A stretch of DNA of 64,000 nt from Spongilla lacustris (GCA_949361645.1 OX442422.1:8940426-9004425), one strand, 5' to 3'. Positions 9,671 through 22,576 are shown, counted from the stretch's first letter. The notes: a model not told the origin generated them from the sequence alone. Program-made: numbers and translations.

Positions 9671-11097
9671 TTCCCTTCATTTTTGATGGACTATATTGCA
9701 AAACGTCATGCAGACATGTTAATCTCGATCGTTTATGAAGGATAGTGTATTTTCATGTAGTACAGAAGTAGTTCAATGGTTTAATTATAAAAAAAAGCAT
9801 TAGTTGTTTTAAATATGTATGGGCGTGTTGACGCCGGCTATGTTACATGTACTTCTCCTCCTCCTCTTCCACCTCTCCCTCTTTCTATTGCTTTAACATT
9901 ATCTTCCTGTTTTTTTTGTTCACAGGCTCCTGTTTGGAAATCCAAATAAAGTTACATTGTATGTAAAGCTATATAGCTAAAGCAAAGCGGTATATGGTTT
10001 TAATCTTACAGAGTTTCTTCGGCGCCGTCCGCCGCGTCCAGGGCTCCTTCCGCTTCATGAATCTGAAATGCACTATTTAAAATTAGGGATGCTAAATATC
10101 GTTAGCATACAACAACTTACGAGATGGATCGATGCATCAGCATATTCCTTGTCATCTATAGTTGAATCTTGCTGTTTAGCCATCTAGAAATGGAATATCA
10201 ATAATATGTGAGTACGAACGTTATGCAACATGACAAAATCCAGCTGTACATGTCATCACATAGCAACCCAATGTTTAAAGCTATGTCACTTTTTCAGCTG
10301 CTCTAGACTATAAGAAGCACGCCAAACCATAATATTCCATGCACAACTCACCTTTTGGCGGTAGTTGTATTTCCGTTATAGCGTGCTGTCTCTGAATCGT
10401 TTGCCTCTTTGAAGCTCTGTACATGTCACGAGCAGACGCCCGCCTTTGTTCAGCACCAGCATTGTACCCAACTTGGGAGGACTCCAACTCATAGTCTCGA
10501 TTTAGGAGGTATTCCTCTCGTCGCTTAGCTTTCCTCTTTTGTTGTGGTGAAGGCATTTGGACAAAACTACTTCGCTACCTAAAAGGGGTGAGCAAAACTT
10601 AAAACACAAATGAAACTCCCACCTGTTCCAATCATATATAATGATACACAATTCTAATTATATGTGAAACATTGCCATGGAAACGCTTTTAATATACAAA
10701 TGTAGCTAACTCTCCATATTACGTAATGATCTAGAACAGCTGCAAATTACGTATATCGGTTACATGCTTTATTTATATATCTGATACCTGAAGATGTATT
10801 TTCAGGAAATTCTAAGGCTGTTGGTATAACTGGCTCTCTTTAAAACCTTTCCTATCTCGAGTTATACTCACCCATAAAGACAACTATGGAGAAACAACGG
10901 TCTGGGAACGAGAACTAGAAGCTTTTTTTGTTCCCTTAAAGCAAACGGTTTGGCAACTTGGACAAAACATCAAAATGATCGTTCCATTGTGGATTGATAG
11001 CAATAAAGAGTTACACTATCCGTTTCTCGGTTCGTGAGTTATATGCGGGTCACGTTTTTTAATGATATTCACGATACGGCACAACTCCTATATGAGA
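9671..11097 (-). mobile_element. Composite repeat family, internal part, copy 1
   Basis: It is shared with 11671-12672, 25275-25735 and 30757-31555 and always contains the small basic ORF read on the minus strand. The right end is close to TTCTCGGTTCGTGAGTTATA followed by GATACGGCACAA. Copies 1-3 follow the palindromic MITE directly, so MITE plus body probably move as one unit. The superfamily is not recognised. Confidence 0.65.
10352..10556 (-). CDS. Small basic protein of the composite repeat, copy 1
   Basis: ATG at 10556; peptide MPSPQQKRKAKRREEYLLNR, then a Y/N-E-R-R periodicity (AEQRRASARDMYRA). The donor CAAAAG|GTGAGT at 10351 is strong. The Arg/Lys- and Tyr-rich periodicity recalls low-complexity ORFs often seen in cnidarian and sponge mobile elements (analogy only). 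The next minus-strand exons (10180-10121, MAKQQDSTIDDKEYADASIH, and about 10075-10018, ending GALDAADGAEETL) are joined by a 56-bp-class intron, but the phase from this exon gives a stop, so the gene is probably decayed. Confidence 0.45.
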
Positions 11098-11393
11098 GTT
11101 ACTACCATATTTAGAATAAAAGAATTTATGATGAGCATTCGAATTATTTACATTGTAACTTGTGCATTTAGGCTTTGTGTCAGCACACATCCGTGTACTT
11201 GAAACATCATGTAGCCATTTACATAAACATTACGAATTTTATGATATGCATTATCATCATTGCTTTTACAGTCCCCCCCACCCCCCTACCTTCCACCACC
11301 TCTGTACCTGCAGAATATCCTAACATACTCATGCTCCCTCCTCCTCCTCCCCTTACCTCAACATTTCCATTGTTTCCTCCTATCACCCATCTA

Positions 11394-12672
11394 CAAGATA
11401 TAAAAAACATTCTCTCTGAGAAAGTTAGTGGTATATAGGATTTGAAGGCAATGGTGGTGTAAAAAGGAAGGGAACAAGGGATTCAGTGGAGGTACAATAA
11501 TTATTCCTATATTTAGCAACATAATTGTAATGACGTTCTATACAGTGCTAAATATAGGAATAATTATTGTATGTCCACTGAATCCCTTGTTCCCTTCCTT
11601 TTTACACCACCATTGCCTTCAAATCCTATATACCACTAACTTTCTCAGAGAGAATGTTTTTTATATCTTGTTTCATTCATTTTTTTTAATAAGTGACTAC
11701 TAGTATATAGGTGTACATGTAGCACAATGTAGAAGTAAATACGATTGTACGATAAAATCCAGCCTTTAATTGTAATTCCCATGTTTATTGCCTAGCAACA
11801 CAATGTTTACAGTTATGTTACATTTGCAGCTGTTCCATTAGTTCGAAACTCCCGCGCCAAGCTTTCCCTCTTAGAAGCTCGTTTCGTCTGAGTTCAGTTC
11901 ATAACGTCGCATCTTAGAAGCTCGCACTGCAACAGAATTCTTTTCCTGTTGCCACCTCTTAGAAGCTCGGTTCGACTCCAGATTTGCTCTGTACATGTCA
12001 CGAGCAGATGCCCGCCTTTGTTCAGCATCAGCATCGTACCGAACTCGGGAGGACTCTAACTCATAGTTTCAATTTATGAGGTATTCCTCTCGTCGCTTAG
12101 CTTACCTCTTTCGTAGCCGTAAAGGCATTTTGACAAAAACAATTTTGCTAGTTAAAAGTGGTGAGCAAAACTAAAAACACAAATGAAACTCCTACCTGTC
12201 CAATCATACGATACACAATTCTAATTATACGTGAACATTGTCATGGAAACGGTTTTAATATAGCTAACTCTACATAGCGATTACGTATATCTTGGCGCGC
12301 GAGAACAGCTGCAAATTACGTATATCGGTTACATGCTTTATTTATATATCTGATACCTGAAGATGTATTGTCAGATTTTTCTACGATTTTTGGTGTAACT
12401 GGCGCTATTTAAAACCTTTCCAATCTCGAGTTATACTCACCCATAAAGACGACGACGACTATGGACAAATCACGATCTGGTAACAAGAACTACGAGCTTT
12501 TTTGTTCTCTTAAAGTAAACGGTCTGGCGACTTGAACAAAACATGAAAATGATCGTCTTTCCATTGTGGATCGATAGCAATAAAGAGCTACACTATCCGT
12601 TTCTCGGTTCGTGAGTTATACGCGGGACGTGTTAAAAAAATGATATTCATGATACGGCACAAATCCTATGTA
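11394..12672 (-). mobile_element. Composite repeat family, copy 2 (MITE 11394-11670 plus body)
   Basis: It starts with the 277-bp palindrome (CAAGATATAAAAAACATTCT ... complement), whose loop contains ATAATTATTCCTATATTTAG inverted. The body to 12672 repeats the copy-1 sequence. The basic ORF is present near 12130-11990 but has in-frame stops. It lies at the left of a 6.4-kb block missing from intron 3 of unit B. Confidence 0.75.
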
Positions 12673-13855
12673 ACTCTTGATATCCTCTCTTCCCTCTATC
12701 CAGGGTTCGTACACAGGTTTTGGAATCCTGGAAAAGTTATGGATATGCGTTTTATGATTTCAAGGGTTAGGGAATACGGCACAATATGAAAAGTTTATAA
12801 AACATTTATGCGCGCTGTGAATCCCCCCAATAGTTTGCCCAGTTATACTGGCTGCTGTAAGCAAAGTACCCTTCTAAAATCGCCGTCAATTGGAATGTTT
12901 ATCAATAACAATTATGTTGCGTGCGCATGTGTTGCATTTCGAATTGTTGCTAATTGGAAATTTGTTCAGTCTTTCAGAGCTTATATTATTAGCTACGAGC
13001 TCAAATTGTCTGACATAGCCACACCCTCGCGGTATCAGTATGTGTGTGCTGCAGGTAGCAGTTGTGTTTTGGTATCGATGATTGTTAACGTATGAACTTA
13101 ACGGTTGCATTCCACTTGAGCCGCAAAATACTAATAACACACGTAAATTAATTAGAGAACGTGTCCTGAGCACGATGAACTAGTGCGCTTGATGTGCTAC
13201 CAGAGATAATGTATAAGGGGAAACAGATAATGCATGCTATATCGCATTGCATGTGTGTTACACGTATTGATACATAATGAGGCTTTAGGAAATTTGCATT
13301 TCTGTATTAAACGTGGGTATCAAAGTAAATGAATATGCCATCGTTGTAGGCTTGCACGTGAATATACATGTACCTTTCTCGTGAGTGATTGGTACATTTA
13401 AGTGTGCTGATATTCTGCTTTGTTTTTGACAATCGTATGCCAGGCATTTGCTCGTTCAATGATGCATGGCTTGCAGATGTTCAATTTAAATGATGGGTTG
13501 CTAGGGATTTAAAAAAAAAACCCGTCATAAAGCAGTCTTTTTCAATAAAACCTATGGGCAAAGCATAAACAACTTCTTTCATTAAAAGCTAACTGAATTT
13601 CTTGGCAATGATGATGATGTACCATGAACTAAATTTAATATACAGAGTGTTGCTACCACGTCTCACAGTGGTTTAGGATGATGACATGGAGTATTGGGAT
13701 CATGTATTCATTTTATTCAATAAACAGTGTTGTAATTCATTGCAGAACCCCAATTTGTTACTAAAAGAAGAAATTCACATAGTTTAAGAAAAGTGTACAA
13801 ACTAGAAGTGAAAATGATTAGTACTTACTTCATTTTGTGTTCCTAAATCTTATTT
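12673..13855. other. Intronic insertion sequence without recognised gene
   Basis: From 12700 it contains CAGGGTTCGTACACAGGTTT, which looks like one end of a hAT-like non-autonomous element, but no matching opposite end was found. The rest is AT-rich with no supported exon. Confidence 0.4.
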
Positions 13856-14856
13856 TGCTATCTGACCGAGGGGGGGGGGCAAAAAACAAAGTGGAAGACA
13901 CCATCCCCCAACTTTGAAGAGCTCATTGAGAGCATCACGAATATGCTATTCTTTTTTTCAGGGGGGTCTAGGAAAAAAAGTTATGAGGCATCAAAGTTGG
14001 GGGGGGGGGGGGGGGGGGGTCTTGGCCAAAAAAAATTAAAAAAAAAAAATTCATCACTTTTCTTAATTTTTTTTTTGGAACTTTAGCTCGCACTACAGCA
14101 ACATAATGATGGAATCATATTGTTTGTAGTGTTCATGGGTGTCCAATTCGTGCAAAGATATGGCTTAACTGCCTATCTAGTGCGATTGTAAGCTATTTCA
14201 TTGTGGAAAGCATATTATCACGTGACTGAGACACAATTCGTGGGCGTGGCCTTCATACCAATTCACTAACCAATAGTGCAATAATTGAAGCGTCGCAAAG
14301 CAATGTAAAGATAAAAACTATACTAACGCTACTAAGTAAGCCACGGATACACCTGGTACTAAGTAACATGCATGAGGTCACGCCTCACGTGAGCATGCCC
14401 CGCCTGCTATTGTTTAAACGAGTACTTTACCAAATCATGAACGATAATGCGTGCCGTTCTTCAAAATCTTGTTGGAGTACCGCAAACCTTAATTGATGGG
14501 CAGGGATGTAATATTCGATAGGCCTACAGCCTGTGCATTACATCATGGCACGAGATACTAGGTATCACGAAATTCTATGGTACAAGTGAAACAGCGTCTC
14601 CAGCTTCAAGCGACGAAGTGACAACATCTACAACAGCAATCTACAACGAAGCCTGCTTTAAATTTGTAATATTATCTTAACTGTAGGTGTGGTCAATTGT
14701 CAATTACGTAATTATTTTAAGGGGCGTGGTCGGAAAATGGGCGTGGTCGAAGGCGGAGGGGGGGGGGGGGGTTGACCTGGCCCTTGGTTTTAAGAATTTT
14801 TGGGATGGTGTCTATAACTTTTTTTTTTTGCCCCCCCCTCGTATCTGACATAAAAT
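13856..14856. mobile_element. Non-autonomous element with G-rich inverted ends
   Basis: The left end, a GACCGAGGGGGGGG tract followed by GACACCATCCC, is mirrored at 14805-14853 (GGGATGGTGTC ... CCCCCCCCTCGTATC). Poly(G) and poly(A) runs fill both sides. No coding region is seen. Confidence 0.6.
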
Positions 14857-16021
14857 TTGTGTAGTAGAGTATGTGAGTAGAGAGCTTTTGTTCTGCTCTT
14901 TCCAATCACTCTGTAGTTATAGGTACTTCTATCATACGTGCAGTAATATTAGCATTTTATACGTTAATAAAACGAAAAAATTTCCTACGTACCAACTTTA
15001 AGCACTCTTTTCTAGACAATTCTAGGACGTACTGTAGGAATTCAAAAATTCACATTGATTCTCCTATGTGTTGCCAAAACACCAACGTAACCGACTCTAA
15101 CCGATTTCTTGTTTAGCGCTGCTACTTACGTTCAAACGTACGATATGCGGTGACTAATTTACAAATAATTGTATTAATAACTAGGTACATGTAGGTGGGG
15201 CTATGTCCTACATGTACGCATACGCGATGCATTGCATATTGGAGAGTAGCTGCTCTACCACAGGCAGGTCCCCATAATAGAACAAAGACGGTGCGGCTTG
15301 CACCGTCTTTGTTCTTTTGTTGAGGCTTTGCGCTGTCTGCGCGCTATTTTCGCGTGCATATTTGTCTATTGTCGTTGTCTCTTGTTTTTGCGAAGTTCTG
15401 TTCAATTGCTTGGGTATTTGTCTATTGTCGTTAAGTTGTCTCTTGTTTTTGCAAAGTTGTGTTCGATTGCTTGGGTTTTTGAATAGTTACATTAACGTGC
15501 AAGCGTGGTATTCTGGAAACTACTTCAAGCGTCTCCATTGGCATGGCAGGAAAGAGAAAGATCTGCAATTTGGAAGCTTATGATAATTACGTAAGGAAGT
15601 TTAAAATGATTGGGAGGCTGCAGGCCTGTTTATCAGTGACAAAGGCATTCTATGCAAAAAGGAGGAATTGATAAGCTGAGAAAGCACTGGGCATAGTACA
15701 GAGCCATAGTAAAATGCAGTGGACAGCACAACATTCGCTCCTGTCCCCAAAGACATGCTGCTATCAGTGGGTGCTTGTCAATGGAAGATCATCTTTTGGC
15801 ATGTGTCTTTACCGAAGGAACTGCTGTACAAAATGTACATGATAGCTTTTAGCTTAAACTGACCCCTTCTATCTCAAAATGTGTATTATGATAATGTATT
15901 GAATCTTGATATATTTGGCTTGATTTCTATTAAATGATATTCAATAGTTAATTAATTTTCTTTTGGAAAAGTATAAAAACTAATTAAGGCTACATAAATA
16001 GTCATTTTGTTTTAATACAAA
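14857..16021. other. Intronic insertion sequence with a perfect hairpin
   Basis: No exon is supported. 15279-15294 and 15300-15315 are perfect 16-bp inverted repeats (AGAACAAAGACGGTGC) with a 5-base loop, and the following 15317-15480 contains a loose direct repeat (TTGTCTATTGTCGTT twice). Confidence 0.45.
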
Positions 16022-17053
16022 AGTTCGGGTTGGAAGCAAGCCTGCTTAAGCCTTAGCAGAGGAGGGCTTGGTTTAAGATCAGTAGCTGTTCACTCCACAG
16101 CAGCATACCTAGGCTCAGTTAGTTCCTCTTCCCCAGACTTGGCATCTAGCCAGTATGTTATAGATGCACTTAACCTGTTCAATCTCCAAGTTTCTGCTGA
16201 GGATACTGTATCTATTCCATTGCCAACGAAGTCTCATTTTCAGCATGATTTGTCACAACGAATTGAGAATTGCCAATTCCATGCACTGTATAACTATGGC
16301 AGTCTGGCCGATCGGGCCCGCTTACTCTCAATTTCATCGGTGCATGCCTCCTCATGGCTTCAGGTGGTCCCCTCCCCTAGGCAGGGATGCGACTTGACTA
16401 CAAGCGAAATGCAGTGGGGCATCAAATGGTGGCTTGGTCTTCCTCTAACACCTGAATTAGGGGTATGTGCTTATTGTCCAGACAAAGCTCTGGATGCACA
16501 CCATGCTGTTACTTGTAAGTTTGGGGGAGATGTAGTGGCGCGCCACAATGCTCTGCGCAATGCTATTTTTGATTTTTGCAAGCGAGCCCTTCTGAACCCA
16601 AAATTGGAAGCAGGTGCAGGTTTGGGTCATGAAAGGAGACTAACTAGACCTGCAGACATACTCATCCCAAGCTGGTCCAATAGTGATAAGCCTGCAGCCA
16701 TTGATGTGTCCATCACCTCTCCGCTTAAATCAAACATTTTGTCTGAAGCGGGTGTGGTGGCAGGTGCAGCAGCAAGGCAAACAGAAGAGAGAAAGCATAT
16801 ATCCAATGATACTATCTGCTCCGAATTGGGATGGAAGTGTGTACCATTAGTGGTGGAGACGTTTGGAGCTTGGGGAAGAACTGCAGGCCAGTTTTTTGGA
16901 GAACTCGCATCACGACTTGCGGCTCAAAGCCATTCCTCAAAGACTATAATGTTGAACAACATCTATGGGAGACTAAGCTTCACACTAGTTCGAGCCAATG
17001 CCCGTGCTTTCAATGCTAGGGTGGCTACAACAATGGACTTGCTTGAAGGCTAG
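16022..17053 (+). pseudogene. Non-LTR retroelement tail with restriction-like endonuclease domain
   Basis: The open frame runs from about 16022 to TAG 17051-17053. It starts inside the RT-distal conserved block (WKQACLSLSRGGLGLRS). Numbering from the codon at 16139, a C-x2-C...H...C cluster (C110, C113, H121/H122, C126) is followed by RHN (135-137), RPAD (170-173) and KPAAID (184-189). Order and spacing match the CCHC plus PD-(D/E)xK-like endonuclease downstream of the RT in R2-type elements, which nicks the target for primed reverse transcription. The RT itself is absent (5' truncation). The frame is intact over about 340 codons, so it is the best of the three copies in the window. The R2-like assignment is inference from motifs. 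Confidence 0.7.
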
Positions 17054-17863
17054 GGTAGTTTTGTGCAAGTTCGTGTGTAGTAACGTGTATATATGTGCAT
17101 TTATTTTATCTCATTTGGAATAATAATTTTATATATGTAAAAAAAAAACAAGTATACCTGTGTAATATAAGGCCTGTTATGCAAATCTTGATTTTGATGG
17201 TTTGATTTTCAATGTGTAATAGTTATTAATAGTACCAGTTTATTAACATCAGATGATATCATTTCTATATAGTGAAAAAATGATATATATATTTTTTAAT
17301 GGTTCAAAAATGTCATCATCACCTATGGTTTTAAACCACTGTGCGTCTGTTTCAAACTATGTGTCTGGAAAAAGTTAATTAAATGCTGAGATTTTGTGGA
17401 CGTTAAATGTGATTGAGAGAAGATAAGCTACTGACATATTCAAACAAATGTTTCCTGACAGTGATAAGATTGAGTTGTGGTAAACGAAATTGTGCATTCA
17501 TTAGGCTCCATGATAAAGTCCAATGCTTTGAGACGTGCAGGTAAAGAGAAAGATAAGGAGCTTTTGGCAATTAATTGAAGTTAAACACAAAGCTACAAGA
17601 GTTAAATACACTATGACCGAACATTTGATTCAGATTTCATTCATGCAACTTTGTATCATTACCATCAGTCAGTGTTCATCACAATATTTACAACATCTGA
17701 TCTGCCTGCCACTGAAGAGACTTATATAGCTCCGTCACTTATAGTCTCTTGAAAAGGGTATATAAGTTAGTAATAAGTTCATGAAAGGTTTAGGAATTTT
17801 TAGATAGCTTTACTGTATGAACCCTGTCTATCTCTCTTCACACCCTCCCTCCCTCAACCCCAG
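17054..17863. other. Intron 3 remainder of unit A
   Basis: AT-rich retroelement 3' flank and intron; homology with unit B resumes near 17825 (TATCTCTCTTCAC). No gene seen. Confidence 0.5.
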
Positions 17864-18399
17864 ACCTCTCCCAGGCTGAACACCAGCAGCATCAGAAGGA
17901 CCTATGTGACAGGGCGGACATGTTGCTCCTCCAGTGCCAGGGACTGCTGGATGAGTACACCCAGCTGAGGCAGTCCCTACAGGACCAGATACAGTCCAAG
18001 GACAAGTCCTTCAGCGACCTGGAGGACCTAGAGAGCTGGCTACGTGGGGTCTACACTCTGCTGTGCCTGGAGCCCAGCAAGCTGTGGACCTCTGCCAGCG
18101 CCCTGTCGCCATGGCACCAACCCCAGCACGAATCCACCGATGCCCCCCAGGGGGGGTCTTTGTACGAGCCCCCCTTGCCCCCCTTGGCCCTCAGCCAGCC
18201 ATCAGACTACAGCCTGTTTGTGGACACAGACGTGTCCCCTGCGGTTTTGGACAGGTCGTATACTGTCTCTGCCAAAAGCTTAACGTTTGTCCATTTGAAG
18301 CATTCCCTTGATTGTGAAGTTGAGAAATTTGGTAGCTACATGTATAGTGATTCTGGACAGATATCACATGATTTGGAAGCTGTGTTGAACAAACTCGAG
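17864..18399 (+). pseudogene. Copy-A exon 4, internally deleted
   Basis: 536 bp against 1157 bp in B. The break joins VSPAVLDRS to YTVSAKSLTF, removing 621 bp (207 codons) of the Ser/Asp/Pro-rich part with the frame kept. The upstream CAG acceptor used in B has become CAA, so the acceptor six bases further in (CCCCAG) must serve. Confidence 0.8.
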
Positions 18400-18931
18400 G
18401 TTAGTGTTACCGTGGTGATGGGTATGGGGTGAACCTTGGGTGGTGCAAGAATGTGTGGGTGTGGTGTGGGAGGTGTGTGGGTGCCACACACCTATATTAT
18501 GATGAACATGTACACAGAACAGAGTGGCAGAGACAAGAGCGGTATGTGCACGTGACTCATGATAGAATGGAATAGAGCTAGCAAGATGGAGTCGGGCCAG
18601 TGTAAAGATATTCCGCTCACACCAGTAAGCCGCCGGGGTTTGACCACAAATACGGTTAAAAGACTCTTGATAACACTTCGCATAAACACTCCATACAACA
18701 TGCGCATTTTATACTTGTGCATAACGCATGTCATTGGTCCATAATTCCAGGCTTCCCATTGGGTAGGATCGTTCACTCAGAGCTGCTGTGGAGACATGAA
18801 GTTTCCATGTCCACCTTGTTCCCATTCCTTTACAGCCTATAAGATGGAATGGGGCCAGTAAGATGGAATAGGGAGTGAATGGTTAAGTATTAATATCATG
18901 CACGCATACTCTCTTGTCCATACCTTACCAG

Positions 18932-19138
18932 GAGGCTTTTGAAGAGCTTGGGGAGAAGTCCAATCGCTCCAAGGCCACCATTGCCAATGTCTTCCACCAC
19001 ATGAGCCGCGCTTTGAAGGACGAGAAAGAACGCACCCAGCTTAGGAAGCGGCTGGAGTCCCTCACAGAGGCCCTGGACCCCCTGAGGGAGAGGGTGACCC
19101 ACCGCATAGCGCAGCTCAAGTTTGAGAAGATACAGAAG
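18932..19138 (+). pseudogene. Copy-A exon 5
   Basis: 207 bp, EAFEELGEKSNRSKATIANV; translation identical to B exon 5 by eye, with two silent differences noted. Splice sites intact. Confidence 0.8.
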
Positions 19139-19488
19139 GTGGGGTCAGCTGTTGCCATGGTGACGTGCACGTGTGACCATGGATAAAACATAAAGGCTGG
19201 TTATGGGCTGTATGTGTACATCTAATGATGGTGTAGGTCCCCTTAGCTGGTGGAGTCATTATATACATGTAGCCTGTTATGATACAGGGTTAGGGTTAGG
19301 TGGTACATGCACTGTAGTTACCTTGGCAACAAAAAATGACAAATTATGGGAGAGGCATCCCATTTTAGAAATAGCAGTGAAGAAAGAAAAATGTGCAGAT
19401 ATGGTATGCCCAATATTGGTGCATTGCATTACTGCATGTGCTGTATGGGGCCCATGGGTGTAGTCATTATGCCTGTCTTACCAAACAG

Positions 19489-19590
19489 GCTATACTGGAT
19501 GAGCTGGTCGAGGCTGAATGTGACCTTGACTCTCAGCCAACCACCAACCAGGCATGTGAGGTCATCCAACAGAACCTCTCCGACTTAAAG
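19489..19590 (+). pseudogene. Copy-A exon 6
   Basis: 102 bp, AILDELVEAECDLDSQ; one Arg-to-Cys difference from B. Splice sites intact. Confidence 0.8.
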
Positions 19591-19739
19591 GTAACCATGG
19601 AAGCAACATGTGTGTGTTATTAGTAATTTCATAATACATACAAGTATTTGTTGATGTATTAACTGTTGTGTGTACAAACTTTATAGTGTACTTACATGTT
19701 TGACAGTAACCATGTGTGTGCATTATGGGTTTGCACTGT

Positions 19740-20012
19740 ACACTGCTCCAACCCTCCTCCCCATACCTTATGGTCCCTTTCTCCTCCTCATACCCTTTAG
19801 TCCCTTCTCCCTCCTCCCATGCCTTATGGTCCCTTCCTCTTCCCCATACCCTTTAGTCCCTTCTCCCTCCTCCCCATCCCTTATAGTCCCTTCTTCCTCC
19901 TCCCCATAACTTATAGTCCCTTCTCCCTCCTCCCCATCCCTTATAGTCCCTTCTTCCTCCTCCCCATAACTTATAGTCTCTTCTCCCTCCTCCCCATGCC
20001 TTTGCTCCAACA
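19740..20012. repeat. C/T-rich minisatellite, about 30-bp unit (A)
   Basis: Units of CCTTATAGTCCCTTCTCCCT with variants, upstream of exon 7. The homologous B array is at 44165-44440. Confidence 0.85.
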
Positions 20013-20013
20013 G

Positions 20014-20178
20014 GAGTTCTTCACTACACCTGAACACTTCTGTGCCCAAGTGGAGGAACAGCTGAAGGAAATGGAGGCTCTCGTGGGACAGCTGCTTTCC
20101 TTTGGTAGGGAGGATGCCTCCCTGCTTGACCACACCCTCCAGCAACTGAAGAACACCTGTCATGTGATCTGTTCAAGG
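20014..20178 (+). pseudogene. Copy-A exon 7
   Basis: 165 bp, EFFTTPEHFCAQVEEQLKEM; splice sites intact. Confidence 0.8.
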
Positions 20179-20484
20179 GTAGGTGGAGCTGTCATGTGAT
20201 CTGTTCAAGGGTAGGTGGAGCTGTCATGTGACCTTTTTGATGTTTGGATGGGGTGCTGTGTTAAAAAGTTGGCAGAGCTAAAATGTGTGCTAAAGTCTAG
20301 ATGTAGTCAAAACAGGTGTGTTGTTCACAGGTTGAAAAGCATGGTTGACCACTAACTTTATTTGTGGTGATGGAATTATGAAATGGGGGGGGGGATTATT
20401 TACCTACATGTAAGTGTGTGGTGTCTTTATATGTGACTGGATCCAAGATTGTAGGGTAGTGTGACCTCAGAAGAGGGAGGGAGA

Positions 20485-20740
20485 GGACTGACCCCCCTCA
20501 CGTGTGAGGACTGACCCCCCTCACGTGTGAGGACTGACCCCCCTCACGTGTGAGGACTGACCCCCCTCACGTGTGAGGACTGACCCCCCTCACGTGTGAG
20601 GACTGACCCCCCTCACGTGTGAGGACTGACCCCCCTCACGTGTGAGGTCTGACCCCCCTCACGTGTGAGGACTGACCCCCCTCACGTGTGAGGACTGACC
20701 CCCCTCACGTATGAGGACTGACCCCCTCACCTGTGAGATC
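20485..20740. repeat. 23-25 bp minisatellite with CACGTG in each unit (A)
   Basis: About 11 units of CTCACGTGTGAGGACTGACC. Each contains the palindrome TCACGTGTGA with an E-box core. The B array at 44938-45500 is about twice as long. Confidence 0.9.
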
Positions 20741-20947
20741 TCTTACACATTGTGTTTGCGCCCCAGACCTTAACAATAGCAGTAGTATTAGGGTTAGCAG
20801 ATGGCCTTACTGAAGATTGCAGGTGGCCTTACTGAGGGTAGCAGGTGGCCTCAAGGAGATGGATTACCGTACAATCCCCTCTTCTCTATTCCCTCTGCAC
20901 CCCTCCTCCCCCTCACCTACCCTGCTCTCTCTCTCTCTCCCTCACAG

Positions 20948-21115
20948 GCAGGGGAGCAGATGGCTTTCCTTGAACTATGTACAGCACAGTGGGCAGAGTT
21001 CCACCAGTGCTGTGGTTGCCTTGGTGACTGGCTGGCCCAGGCCAAAGAGAAGGTTGGACGTGAGGCCTATGGGTCCACTTTGGAAGAGGTGGCTTCATTT
21101 GGAGCTGTTCTGGAG
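20948..21115 (+). pseudogene. Copy-A exon 8
   Basis: 168 bp, AGEQMAFLELCTAQWAEF; splice sites intact. Confidence 0.8.
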
Positions 21116-21339
21116 GTGAGAAGATAAATCTATGGAAGGTGGGGGTGGTGTGGGGTGAGGGTGGTATGGTGTGGACTGTGGAGGGATGGTGACCAGTGTG
21201 ATGTGGTGTGGTGTGGAGTGATGATGGTGCTATGTGTACATCTGTATTTGAGGTCAAGGCTGCGTTGAGATGAAGGGAGTAGTGTATTGATGGCGCAGCA
21301 GTGACATGGCATGACCCAGCTCATCACATGTACATGTAG

Positions 21340-21669
21340 GGCCTAGCCACGGAGCTCCCATCCATTAAGGCCAGCAAGGTGGTGCCTCTGCAGGTGTGTG
21401 GGGACCAGCTGCTGAAGACCATGGATCCCTCTGGCCCCACCCACATCCAAGTTCAGGGCACTCTCTGTGCACTCTTGGATTGCTGGCACCAGCTCTGCGA
21501 CCACCTGCAGACCGAGCGAGGAGGTGTGGCCAGTGTTCTGATTGGTTGGAAAGGATACAATGGCGTCAAAGAAGGGCTGGCTGGCTTTGTTGATGGTATG
21601 GTGAAGGTCATAGGGACAGACCCCACAACTCCATCAGAGGGAGACCTGTCCCAGCTGGCTACATACAAG
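21340..21669 (+). pseudogene. Copy-A exon 9
   Basis: 330 bp, GLATELPSIKASKVVPLQV; splice sites intact and frame open. Confidence 0.8.
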
Positions 21670-21965
21670 GTAGACCCATACAATCCTTTTCCCTTCCTTT
21701 CAGGCACCATAGGGGTTAACACATCTTTAGAACATGTACATGTACACAACAATGTACGGGTGTGATCATTCTTTTTCAAGCCCCTGCTGAGCCATCAGAC
21801 AACTGTTTTTATTGTGCATGTAGCTAGCTACATGTATGTTCAGCACTGGGTTGAGGGTCTAATAAGTAGCACACTACATGTATAAATATCTGCATTGTAC
21901 ATTTTGCAGAGAGGTGCATGGTCTAAATGCATAAAAGTTATTTGATGGTTTCCAAATGAGTCTGC

Positions 21966-22213
21966 TTGCCCAATATAGTTGTCTATCTCCCTCTCTCTCC
22001 ACTCCCCCTCTCCCCCACTTCCTCTCCCCCACTCTCTCTGCCCTCTCCTCTCTGCCCTCTCCTCTCTCTCCCCTCCCCTCTCTCCCTCCTCCCTCCTCCC
22101 TCTCCCTCTCCCTCTCCCCCTCTATCCCCTCCCCTCCCCTCCCCTCCCCTCCCCCCCTCTCCCTCTCCCCTACTTCCTCTCCCCTCCCACACCCCCTCTC
22201 CCTCCCTCCACAG
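21966..22213. repeat. C/T-rich polypyrimidine tract (A)
   Basis: TCTCCC-type low-complexity sequence leading to the acceptor of exon 10. The B counterpart is 47150-47308. Confidence 0.85.
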
Positions 22214-22576
22214 GATCATGCTTATAGGGTCCAGGCGATGGAGGTGCAGTTTGATAGCCTGAGAGACCTCGGTCATGAGCTAGCCTCCAACAGCAGGATA
22301 TCAGGAGCAGCTGTTCTCATCCCCAGGGAGGTGGAGGACCTGGAAGACAAGTGGAGCCACATGAGAGGTACCATCATGGAGAGGCTGAAGAGGATGAAGG
22401 TTGTGCTGGAGAGGTGGGTGAAGGGGAAGATGGACGTCATGAAGGAGCTGGCTGGGGAAGAGGATAGGATGTTGTCCAGGGTGACTGCCTTTATTGAGGG
22501 GTTTCCCCTCGATACACTGCTGGAGGCAGACCTGTCTGACCTGCTAAGCGAGGTGGAGAAACTGATGAAGTATGAG
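22214..22576 (+). pseudogene. Copy-A exon 10
   Basis: 363 bp, DHAYRVQAMEVQFDSLRDL; splice sites intact. The deletion that removed exons 11-12 has its breakpoint shortly after, near 22750. Confidence 0.8.

Noticed and set aside
12808..13173. 95-codon ORFs on both strands
   Set aside because: No domain, no splice support, and located inside an insertion.
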